From: CAIPVR01 sp049316905
GTDB taxonomy: Bacteria; Actinomycetota; Acidimicrobiia; Acidimicrobiales; Microtrichaceae
NCBI GenBank assembly: GCA_049316905.1
Contig: JBMOJH010000028.1
Coordinates: forward strand, 1-33,810
DNA length: 33,810 nucleotides
Reading direction: 5' to 3'
The notes under the pieces are model-generated. The model saw only the letters and a list, made by a program, of their open reading frames with translations. It had not been told where the DNA came from and did not search any database. Shown here one piece after another: positions 23,239 through 30,367 of this stretch; positions within the stretch are counted from its first letter, which is position 1, and each line of letters opens with the position of its first letter. Both the position numbers and the translations under genes were made by a program.

Positions 23239-23820
23239 ATGCGTGTTCGTTCGTTCGTGGCGATCCTCGGTGCCGGGATGATCCTGGCCCTGGCCACCCC
23301 CCTCGGTGCGGGGGCCGCCGGTACGGCCAGTCTGAGCCAGAACCCGGTGCCGTTCGCGCCCGGCCAGACCATCCAGCCCGTGACCGTCACCTGGTCCGGC
23401 CAGGCCCCGAACAAGCTGGTCTACGTCGACATCTGCAAGAAGCTGTCCACGGCGCCCGGCTTCGAGCCCGGCCAGGACTGCGCCCCGCTGTCGTCGCTCA
23501 CCCCGAACGGCACGCCGACCGGCGCCGGCTCCATCTCGGTGGACATCTTCCGCGGCCCGGATCCGGGTGAGCAGCCCTGGGGCTGCTTCGCCGCCAACGA
23601 CACGGCTCCGGCCGGCATCGAGAAGTTCACCACCTGCTACGTGCGGGTCACCAACGACTCGCTCTTCAACAACTCGGCTGCGACCGACGTGGCGTTCACC
23701 ATCGTCGAGTCCGGTGGAGTGATTCCCGAGGCTCCCCTCGCGATCCTCCTGCCCACCCTTGGTGCTGTGGTTGCCCTCGGCGGATTCTTCTTCCTCCGCC
23801 GCCGGTCGGCCCTCGCCTGA
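23239..23820 (+). CDS. Secreted protein with PEAPLA-TM-RRR C-terminal sorting tail
   Basis: The product has 193 residues from ATG 23239; a GTG at 23230 would add three residues. A signal peptide covers about 1-28 (MILALATPLGAGA). The mature domain has LSQNPVPFAPGQTIQPV, TWSGQAPNKLVYVDIC, APGFEPGQDCAPL, LTPNGTPTGAG, IFRGPDPGEQPWGCFAAND and FTTCYVRVTND, and is a clear paralogue of the protein at 9915, including four Cys. It ends with IPEAPLAILLP (codons from 23722), a hydrophobic stretch and FFFLRRRSALA. The same motif ends the protein at 27525, beside the exosortase gene. It is therefore a likely exosortase substrate displayed on the surface. The third PstS-like gene lies 42 nt downstream. The role of the domain is unknown. 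Confidence 0.82.
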   Translation: MRVRSFVAILGAGMILALATPLGAGAAGTASLSQNPVPFAPGQTIQPVTVTWSGQAPNKLVYVDICKKLSTAPGFEPGQDCAPLSSLTPNGTPTGAGSISVDIFRGPDPGEQPWGCFAANDTAPAGIEKFTTCYVRVTNDSLFNNSAATDVAFTIVESGGVIPEAPLAILLPTLGAVVALGGFFFLRRRSALA

Positions 23821-23862
23821 CAGTCACCCGAACTACCGAACCGAAAGGCGGTACGAACAACC

Positions 23863-25017
23863 ATGAAGTTCAAGACCCTGATCGCAGGCGCGGTCGCAGC
23901 AGCCACCCTGGTGGGGGCCGCGGGCGTCGCCAGTGCCGACGGAGGCCCCGCCCCGTCCGGCTCGGGTTGGGACGGTGTCAACGACCTCGTCGTCGGCTCC
24001 GGATCCGACACCACCTACCGCTTCATGCAGGAAGCGGAGCTCCTCTACAACCAGTCCCAGGGCTGTGAGACCGACAACGCCACGGGCTCGGCCACGGTCG
24101 GCCAGTGCAAGGCGTCGCAGCCGACCACGGTCCAGACCAACGGCAACTTCGACCACGACCGGTTCTCGGGCAAGTTCCCGACGGGCTCCGGCGCCGGTCG
24201 CAAGGAGGTCCAGCTCGGGACCGCCGACTACGCCCGGTCGTCGTCGCTCGGCACCGAGACGGACCTGTCCTACTTCGGCTTCGCCAAGGACGGCATCGCC
24301 ATCATCAGCGCAGGCACCCGTGCCGCCGGCAACATCACGCTGGCGCAGCTGACGGCGATCTACAACTGCACCACCACCGACTGGAGCGCGATCACGGGTG
24401 AGGCCGCCGGCAACACCATCGAGCCGGTCGGCATGAACACGTCCTCGGGCACCTACTCCACCTTCAAGTCGAAGATCGGCACCGAGCCGAACTCGGCCTG
24501 TGCCAAGAAGGTGGACCTCGACGGCCCCGGCGGCGGCGCGGCGTTCTTCCCCTTCGAGAACGACGTGAAGCAGCTGGAGAACTCCGTCAACAGCGGTGCT
24601 GACGTGATCTCGAACGTCAACAACACCATCTGGTGGATGAGCTACGGCGAGTTCCGGGCGTGGAGCTACAAGCGTCGCTCCGCCTCGGCGTGGACCGTGG
24701 GCGGCGTCTCCCCCGGCTCGGCCACCATCTCCAACGACACCTACCCGATCACGCGGTACCTCTACCACGTGACCAAGCGGACCGACGCCACGCCGGACGC
24801 CGCCACCGAGAACGTCCTCGGTGCCAGCTCCGGCAAGGGCGGTGCCATCCGTGAGTTCACCGAGTTCCTCTGCAAGGCCCAGGCCTCGCACGGCCTCAAC
24901 GACTACACGGGCAACAGCCAGTACACCGAGCTCGGCAACCGCTACACGCTGACCGGCTTCATCCGGCTGCCGGCCGCCCAGCGGACCAACGGCATCTGCC
25001 GGGTCGTGCTGCCCTGA
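23863..25017 (+). CDS. PstS-like periplasmic-type substrate-binding protein (third copy)
   Basis: The product has 384 residues. A signal peptide ends near 25 (GVASADGG). It follows the PBP-like fold of PstS: LVVGSGSDTTYRFMQEAE near the N-terminus, LGTADYARSSS, FAKDGIAIISA, LTLAQLTAIYNCTTTDW-like lobe-hinge segments (exactly ITLAQLTAIYNC), and the ligand loop GMNTSSGTYSTFKSKIG, where SGTY matches the SGTT phosphate loop. Unlike the two proteins in the pst operon it has no C-terminal helix, so it should be free or wall-trapped. The ATG at 23863 has GAAAGG 14 nt upstream, similar to the element before 23239, with which it is probably cotranscribed. Phosphate is the likely ligand; another oxyanion is possible. 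Confidence 0.85.
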   Translation: MKFKTLIAGAVAAATLVGAAGVASADGGPAPSGSGWDGVNDLVVGSGSDTTYRFMQEAELLYNQSQGCETDNATGSATVGQCKASQPTTVQTNGNFDHDRFSGKFPTGSGAGRKEVQLGTADYARSSSLGTETDLSYFGFAKDGIAIISAGTRAAGNITLAQLTAIYNCTTTDWSAITGEAAGNTIEPVGMNTSSGTYSTFKSKIGTEPNSACAKKVDLDGPGGGAAFFPFENDVKQLENSVNSGADVISNVNNTIWWMSYGEFRAWSYKRRSASAWTVGGVSPGSATISNDTYPITRYLYHVTKRTDATPDAATENVLGASSGKGGAIREFTEFLCKAQASHGLNDYTGNSQYTELGNRYTLTGFIRLPAAQRTNGICRVVLP

Positions 25018-25047
25018 TCGACCCCTCGGGTTGACAGCGGGTTCCCT

Positions 25048-25087
25048 CCGGGGGTGCGGCGTCCGCCGCACCCCCGGACCCGTTTTC
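25048..25087 (+). terminator. Strong rho-independent-type terminator
   Basis: CCGGGGGTGCGGC (25048-25060) and GCCGCACCCCCGG (25065-25077) form a perfect 13-bp stem with a 4-nt loop (GTCC), followed by ACCCGTTTTC with a short T run at 25082-25085. It lies 31 nt after the stop of the third PstS-like gene and closes that transcription unit before the exosortase cluster. Confidence 0.85.
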
Positions 25088-25119
25088 GGCCAGAACGGCG
25101 GCGGCCGCCCTCCCCGCGG

Positions 25120-25174
25120 GTTCACCGGGAGGTCATGTCCCGATCATGTGCGATTCAGGGCGCTTCCCTACCCT
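25120..25174 (+). promoter_or_regulatory. PHO-box-like array and promoter of the exosortase cluster
   Basis: Four contiguous 11-bp units share TCA in fixed register: GTTCACCGGGA (25120), GGTCATGTCCC (25131), GATCATGTGCG (25142) and ATTCAGGGCGC (25153). They match 9, 8, 9 and 5 of 11 of the Streptomyces PhoP direct-repeat consensus. The array ends 5 bp before TACCCT (25169-25174), a good -10. The spacing is identical to the arrays before 9915 and pstC. The next gene has a leader of about 40 nt with its own ribosome binding site. Confidence 0.65.
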
Positions 25175-25221
25175 GACGCCGTTCGCGGTCGGCGGGACCG
25201 CACGGACCACGAGGACCCACC

Positions 25222-25479
25222 ATGGCCACCCACATGAGCGACGACACGCTCCCGGCTCCCGGCGCCCCGGCAACGGTGGACCCCGAGGAGTTCGCCCGGC
25301 TGGCGGCGGAGGTCGTGGCGCTCGTCGAGCACCACCGTGACGAGCTCCGGGCCGCCATGGCGGAGCTGACCGCGCTGCAGCGGACCATCCGCGCCGAGGT
25401 CCGTGACGCCGTCGCGTTGCTGCAGGAGGCGGCGCAGGCCGCGTCCGCCACCGTGCCCGGTCCCGCCGGGCGTCCCTGA
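25222..25479 (+). CDS. Small coiled-coil protein of unknown function
   Basis: The product is an 85-residue, soluble, Ala/Glu-rich protein. The central part (about 20-75: FARLAAEVVALVEHHRD, AMAELTALQRTIRAEVRDAVALL) has heptad-like spacing, so it is likely a helical hairpin or a coiled coil. There is no signal peptide. The ATG at 25222 has GAGGA at 25211-25215, 6 nt upstream; an ATG four codons in is less well placed. It is the first gene of the exosortase cluster, behind the PHO-like array, with only 18 nt to the next gene. The N-terminal coiled coil of that next protein suggests the two may interact (inference). Confidence 0.7.
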   Translation: MATHMSDDTLPAPGAPATVDPEEFARLAAEVVALVEHHRDELRAAMAELTALQRTIRAEVRDAVALLQEAAQAASATVPGPAGRP

Positions 25480-25497
25480 ACGAACTGCTCCACGGCG

Positions 25498-27528
25498 ATG
25501 ACCCTCGCACCACCTCCTCCCGCGGCGCCGGACCGCGCCGCTGCCGACGTCGCGGACGCGGCGGCGCGCCTGGCGGCCGAGCTCGCGGCCCAGGAGGTGC
25601 GCGTGAGCGTGGCGCTCGCCACCACGGTGGCGGTGGAGGACCGGGCCGATCGCCTGGTCGGTGACCTCACCACCACGCTGCGCCGCCTGGTCGACGCGGC
25701 CCGGGTGGACGTGCCGGTGCTGGGCCGAGGCCCGGACGTGATCTCGGTGCCACACCCGGCGGAGGTGGAGTCGGCCTATCTGGTGGAGGTGCGCGCCGCG
25801 GAACTCCGCCGACGTGCCGCGGAACGTCGGGCGTTCGCCACCGCGGCGCGCGGCGCGGGCGTCGAGCGGATCGTGGTGGCACTCACGGCGTTCCTGGGGT
25901 TCGCCGCCGTCGGCATCGTGGCCGCCACCCGCGGGGGCGCGCTACCGGGCGACGCGATCTCGAGGGTGCAGCTGGCGTTGGCGGTCGTGGCCGGCCGCGA
26001 CCCCCACCCCGAGTCCATCGGGTTCGTCTGGGGGCCCTTCCCGACGCTCTTCGAGGTGCCCTTCGTCGCCCTCCGCGGACTGTGGCCCGCCCTGGCCGAT
26101 GCGTCGGTCGCCGCAGTGCTGGTCTCGGCCGCCTGCATGGCGGCCGCCCTGTCGCAGCTGGTGGCGTGGGGTCGTGACTGCGGCAGCCCGCGCTGGACCC
26201 GCATCGGAGTGGTCGTCCTCACCGCGGCCAGCCCGCTCGTGCTGGCCGCGGGGGCGAACGGCATGAGCGAAGCCGCCTGGGTGCTCTTCCTCTTGATCGC
26301 CTGTCGCCGGCTCGCCCACTGGATCGAGCACGACGACGTGGGATCACTGGTCGTGACGGGCCTGGCGCTCGGGCTCGCCTACCTCACGCGCTACGAGAGC
26401 GCGGCGGCCATCGCGGCAGTGCTCGCCGTCGTCGCCGCCACCACCTGGCGGCGCCCGCCCGCGGTTCCCGAGGGTGGTCCGCTCGTGGGCGGGACCGCCG
26501 GGCCGGTTCGGCGTCGGGTCCGGGCCACCGCCCTCGACCTCACCGTGGTGGGCTTCCCCGCGGTGGCGGCCGTGGTGGGCTGGACCTTCGTCTCGTGGGT
26601 GATCGTCGGCGAGCCGTTCGCCCAGTTCACCTCCGGCTACGGCAACGCAGCCCTCGTGCGCAACGCGGGTTCCATGGCCGGGATCATCGGCGACACCACG
26701 CTCGTGGGTCGGGTGGCGTTCTTCGGTGAGCAGCTGCTCACCGCCGCACCGGTGCTCGTGGTGCTCGTCCTCCTCGTCCTGTGGATCGGGGACCGGGCCG
26801 CGGCGCGGGGCGCGGTCGTGCTCGCCGTGGTGGGCGCCCCGCTCGCGCTCCAGCTGCTGCTCGCCGCCCGCGGCCAGACCTTCCCCTGGTTCCGCTACGT
26901 GATCACCGGCGTGATGATCACGGCGCTGCTGGCGCTCGTGGCAGCCGGTTCGTGGGACTGGGTCCGATCACACCGTTGGGTGCGGGTCCCCGCGGTCCTG
27001 AGCCTGCTCCCCGGGCTGGTCCTGTCCGTCCCCGTGGTGATGGGCGGTCACCTCGGAGCCGGGGACGAGTACCTCGTGTACCAGGCGGTCGAGCGCGGCC
27101 TCGACGGCCGCCGCATCCCTGCGGACGAATCGATCCTGCTGCGGGGCCGGACCGTCGCCGAGGCCGTCGACCGTGTGCCCGGGGTGGTCGCAGGTGCGAT
27201 CCTCACCGACACCTCGTCCACCTCCGCCGTGGTCGCGGCCGCCCCGCGTCCGGAGGTGTACGTGATCCCCTCCGACCGGGACTTCGAGGCCGTGGTCGCC
27301 GACCCCGCCGCGTTCGGTGTTCGCTACCTGCTGCTGCGCGCGCCCGCCACGCCCGGTGACGCCGTGGTGGCCAGCCACCCGCGACTGATGACCGATACCG
27401 ATCCCGGGTTCCGTCGCATCCGGGAGTGGGGCGACCGGGGTGATCCGTCCGGCCAGTACCTGCTCTACGAGGTCGACTCGGTGGTCGGCCGTCCGCGTCC
27501 TGTACCCAGCGAGGGGTTCCGGGGATGA
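25498..27528 (+). CDS. GT-C-like multipass membrane glycosyltransferase with N-terminal coiled coil
   Basis: The product has 676 residues. Residues 1-115 are hydrophilic and helical (ADVADAAARLAAELAAQEVRV). Then come about eleven membrane segments (first at about 124-143). The first outer loop has GGALPGDAISRVQLALAVVAGRDPHP with an acidic residue where GT-C enzymes place their catalytic Asp, and a second loop has VWGPFPTLFEVPFVAL. A C-terminal soluble part (about 520-670) contains DSILLRG-like ADESILLRGRTV and YVIPSDRDFEAVV. GT-C enzymes use polyprenyl-linked sugars to glycosylate proteins or glycans outside the membrane. A Thr-rich protein gene overlaps its end (ATGA) and could be its target. 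The family call is by topology and loop pattern, so the sugar is unknown. Confidence 0.68.
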   Translation: MTLAPPPPAAPDRAAADVADAAARLAAELAAQEVRVSVALATTVAVEDRADRLVGDLTTTLRRLVDAARVDVPVLGRGPDVISVPHPAEVESAYLVEVRAAELRRRAAERRAFATAARGAGVERIVVALTAFLGFAAVGIVAATRGGALPGDAISRVQLALAVVAGRDPHPESIGFVWGPFPTLFEVPFVALRGLWPALADASVAAVLVSAACMAAALSQLVAWGRDCGSPRWTRIGVVVLTAASPLVLAAGANGMSEAAWVLFLLIACRRLAHWIEHDDVGSLVVTGLALGLAYLTRYESAAAIAAVLAVVAATTWRRPPAVPEGGPLVGGTAGPVRRRVRATALDLTVVGFPAVAAVVGWTFVSWVIVGEPFAQFTSGYGNAALVRNAGSMAGIIGDTTLVGRVAFFGEQLLTAAPVLVVLVLLVLWIGDRAAARGAVVLAVVGAPLALQLLLAARGQTFPWFRYVITGVMITALLALVAAGSWDWVRSHRWVRVPAVLSLLPGLVLSVPVVMGGHLGAGDEYLVYQAVERGLDGRRIPADESILLRGRTVAEAVDRVPGVVAGAILTDTSSTSAVVAAAPRPEVYVIPSDRDFEAVVADPAAFGVRYLLLRAPATPGDAVVASHPRLMTDTDPGFRRIREWGDRGDPSGQYLLYEVDSVVGRPRPVPSEGFRG

Positions 27529-28649
27529 ACCGCCTTCCGTCCTTCATGCGGGATCGTTCGCTCCTGCTCCTCCTGGCCCCGCTCATCGCGGTGCTGGCGG
27601 TGCTCGGTGCCACGCGACTGGACGCGAGCACGCCGGCCGAGCGTCGCGCCGCACGGGCATCCACCACCACGACCACGACCACGACCACCACCGCACCACC
27701 GAACGGTGCACCGGCCGAGGGCGGCGGCGCACCGGGTGTCGAGGTGGCCGGCGCAGGGACGGAGTCCGGCGGCGCCGCCGACCGCGTGTCGGACTCGACC
27801 TCCGCCGAGCTCACCGGCGCACTGCTCGAGGAGCCGTCCGCATCGGTCGAGTCGGCAGTGGTCGAAACGCCTGGTTCGCCGGCGGTCCAGGAGACCCCCA
27901 CGACCACGCCGACGACGGCCGCCCCCACCACGGTGGCGCCGAACACCGGGGTGCCCACCACCGAACCGCCGGCGACCACCGCCCCGACCACTGCCCCGAC
28001 GACGACGCTGCCGCCGGTCTCGGTGCGCACGGCGACCGTCCCGGTGGAGCTGGACTGCCAGGTGCTGGCCAAGCCCGGTGACGCGGTCACCGCCACCTTC
28101 ACGTCCGCCGCCATCGTGGGTGTCTCGACCTACGACCGGTTCCCGGCGGGCGCATCCCTGCCCTTCGCCGTGCGGATCGGTGGCCCGACGAACTCCACCG
28201 GGCCCGCCACCCCCGGCCAGCTGTCCCAACTCGTGTTCCTGTCCGCGACCGGCCAGGCCGCCCCCCGGTCGTTCAGCACGCTGAACTCCGCCCCGTACGG
28301 GGCGCTGGCGAACTTCCTGATCCCCGACGATCCGCAGAACCAGGCGCTCGTCGGCCAGCTCGACCCCGTGCAGGATCCCGGCGGCGCGGTCGCGATCGTC
28401 CTGGGTGAGATCCGCACGGACCGCAGCGGTGTCTCCCAGCGGTGCCTGCCCCGCGGTGGCCCGGTCACCCTCATCACCTCGAGCGTCGCGGATCCCAACA
28501 CGACCACCACCACCGTCGCCCTTCCCACCCCGGTGGTGCCCGAGGCGCCGTTGGCCGCACTGCTGCCGCTCTCGGCGCTGCTGATCGGAGCCCTCGGCCT
28601 CGCGCTCGTCGTCCGGCGTCGCCGACTCGTCGGGGGGAGCCGGCCGTGA
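27525..28649 (+). CDS. Thr-rich surface protein with PEAPLA-TM-RRRR sorting tail (likely exosortase substrate)
   Basis: The product has 374 residues. An N-terminal hydrophobic segment (about 11-29: SLLLLLAPLIAVLAVLGA) serves as signal or anchor. Residues 45-165 are rich in Thr, Pro and Ala, with Thr runs that are typical O-glycosylation targets. A domain at about 168-320 (VSVRTATVPVELDCQVLA, DRFPAGASLPFAV, QAALVGQLDP-like NQALVGQLDPV) is predicted beta-rich. The tail is TPVVPEAPLAALLP (codons from 28536), a hydrophobic stretch and VVRRRRLVGG. This matches the tail of the 23239 protein and resembles the PEP-CTERM class of signals. The stop TGA shares its last base with the ATG of the exosortase gene, so substrate and enzyme are coupled. 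Confidence 0.85.
   Translation: MNRLPSFMRDRSLLLLLAPLIAVLAVLGATRLDASTPAERRAARASTTTTTTTTTTAPPNGAPAEGGGAPGVEVAGAGTESGGAADRVSDSTSAELTGALLEEPSASVESAVVETPGSPAVQETPTTTPTTAAPTTVAPNTGVPTTEPPATTAPTTAPTTTLPPVSVRTATVPVELDCQVLAKPGDAVTATFTSAAIVGVSTYDRFPAGASLPFAVRIGGPTNSTGPATPGQLSQLVFLSATGQAAPRSFSTLNSAPYGALANFLIPDDPQNQALVGQLDPVQDPGGAVAIVLGEIRTDRSGVSQRCLPRGGPVTLITSSVADPNTTTTTVALPTPVVPEAPLAALLPLSALLIGALGLALVVRRRRLVGGSRP
27661..27700 (+). repeat. ACC/ACG trinucleotide tract encoding a Thr run
   Basis: An uninterrupted series of ACC and ACG codons encodes ten Thr residues in a row in the surface protein. A second, looser Thr/Pro region follows near 27895-28010. Likely O-glycosylated. Confidence 0.8.
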
Positions 28650-30367
28650 TGCCCGCGGCCGCAGCACCCGACGCCGTTCCGGTCACTGAGGACCAGGAAC
28701 TCCGCCACGATCGCACGGTGGTCCGGTGGCGCACGGTCGCCGCCCTCGGCCTGGTCGTGGTCGCCTACCACACCTCGCTGTGGACCCTGCTGCGGGGCAT
28801 CACGGTGGACACACCGCTCGCGTACCTGGGACTCGTCCCGGCCGTCGCGGCGGTGCTCGGCTACGCGTTGGCCCGTCCCCGACCGGGCGAGCCCGACATC
28901 CACGACCGTCTGGTCGACCGGATCGTGGGCGTGCCACTGATCGTGGCCGCCCTCATCGGCCTGATCCTCCTGCCGGCGCGGATGTCGGTGGTCTACTGGC
29001 TGTGGCGCATCGACCTGTTGACGATGCCGCTGTTCGTCGCCGGGGTGGTGGCGCTGCTGTTCGGCGTGCGCATGCTGTGGCGCACCAAGGCCGCCGTCCT
29101 GTTCCTGTTCCTCGCCTGGCCGGTGCCGGCACGGTGGGCGGTCTCGACGTTCCTCGACCCGCTGGCCGACTTCACGGCCCGCATCGTGGGCATCGTGGTC
29201 GGCCTCATCCCCATCGCCGACAAGGTGCCCGGCGACGTCACCTCGTTCCAGATCCCCTACGGCTCCGAGGGGTTCCGGGTGCAGGTCGCGTCGGCCTGCT
29301 CCGGTGCGAACGGCCTGGTGGGGTTCCTGTTGGTGGCCGGTGCGATCGCGATCGCGCTCGACGGCCGGCGAGGCCGCAAGCTCCTCTGGCTCGCCGCCGG
29401 CGCGGTGCTCGTGCTCTCGCTCAACGTGGTGCGGATCCTGCTGATCATCGCCGTGGGGCGCTTCGCGGGCCAGACCGCCTCGGTGGACGTGCTCCACCCG
29501 ATCGTCGGCCTCCTGACCTTCAACGTCGGTGTGCTCGTGATGGTGATGCAGGCCCACCGCTTCGGCCTCTACCTCCGGCCGCCCACCGGGCCGACGCGCA
29601 CCCGGGCGGTGCTGGCGGGCGTGCCCCGGGCCCGGCGGGCGCTGCTGGTGCTGGTGCCCCTCGCGCTCCTCGCCGGCTTCTTCGACCACCGCCTGACCGA
29701 CTACGACCCCATTGCCTCGTCGGTGGGCACGCCGCGTCTCGCCGGGTTCGCCCGCACGGCCACCCGACCCGCCGGGTTCGAGGCGCAGGTGGTGTCCACC
29801 TTCGAGAACGGCCGGCGGTTCTTCGGTCAGGACTCCGTCTGGCTGCGTTACGCGTTCCGGGGGTCCGGCACCCCGGACCTGTCCAGCGATGTCGCCCCCC
29901 TCGCGGATGTCATCACCACCTCGAACCTCCAGTCCTTCAGCGACTTCGGCCTGGAGGCCTGCTACCAGTTCCACGGTTACGCGATGGACGGGGTCCGTCA
30001 GGTGGACCTGGGCAACGGCGTCGTGGGCACCGTGCTGCGGTGGTCGGATCCCAACACCGGGCTGCGCTGGACCACGCTGTACTGGATCTGGGCGGTCCGA
30101 CAGGGCGGACAGATCCGCTACGAGCGGGTGGTGCTCCTGCTGAACGAGGTCGACGGCGCACGGGTGGTCGCACCCGAGCTGACCGAGGACGTGGCCGGCA
30201 AGTTCGCGCTGCGGGCCGACGAGTTGGTGCGGGGTCGTTCCGGCGGCGCGCTCACCGAACGTCAGCTGCAGCTGCGGAGCTTCCTGATCACCTTCGGCCG
30301 GAGGGTGGTGGAGTCGGCCACCGAGCGTTCGGCCCGACTGCCGATCCCGCGGGAGCCGGGGCAGTGA
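28649..30367 (+). CDS. Exosortase with intact Cys-Arg-His triad and C-terminal soluble domain
   Basis: A multipass membrane cysteine protease/transpeptidase of the exosortase/archaeosortase family, 572 residues. The triad is present: Cys217 in ASACSGANG (codon TGC at 29297), Arg262 in LNVVRILLI and His283 in VLHPIVGLL. About eight membrane segments span residues 29-305. A further membrane segment at about 318-338 is followed by a soluble outer domain at about 340-560 (FEAQVVSTFENGRRFFG, CYQFHGYAMDGVRQV, TLYWIWAVRQGG), comparable in position to EpsI-type domains fused to or encoded beside other exosortases. The enzyme should cut near PEAPLA tails and pass the protein to an acceptor. The ATG at 28649 shares one base with the previous stop. 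I cannot assign it to a named Xrt subfamily. Confidence 0.9.
   Translation: MPAAAAPDAVPVTEDQELRHDRTVVRWRTVAALGLVVVAYHTSLWTLLRGITVDTPLAYLGLVPAVAAVLGYALARPRPGEPDIHDRLVDRIVGVPLIVAALIGLILLPARMSVVYWLWRIDLLTMPLFVAGVVALLFGVRMLWRTKAAVLFLFLAWPVPARWAVSTFLDPLADFTARIVGIVVGLIPIADKVPGDVTSFQIPYGSEGFRVQVASACSGANGLVGFLLVAGAIAIALDGRRGRKLLWLAAGAVLVLSLNVVRILLIIAVGRFAGQTASVDVLHPIVGLLTFNVGVLVMVMQAHRFGLYLRPPTGPTRTRAVLAGVPRARRALLVLVPLALLAGFFDHRLTDYDPIASSVGTPRLAGFARTATRPAGFEAQVVSTFENGRRFFGQDSVWLRYAFRGSGTPDLSSDVAPLADVITTSNLQSFSDFGLEACYQFHGYAMDGVRQVDLGNGVVGTVLRWSDPNTGLRWTTLYWIWAVRQGGQIRYERVVLLLNEVDGARVVAPELTEDVAGKFALRADELVRGRSGGALTERQLQLRSFLITFGRRVVESATERSARLPIPREPGQ

Noticed and set aside
28540..28640. LPXTG-type sortase signal in the Thr-rich protein
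   Set aside because: The tail contains LLPLSALL but no LP-x-T-G; the PEAPLA motif fits an exosortase signal better.
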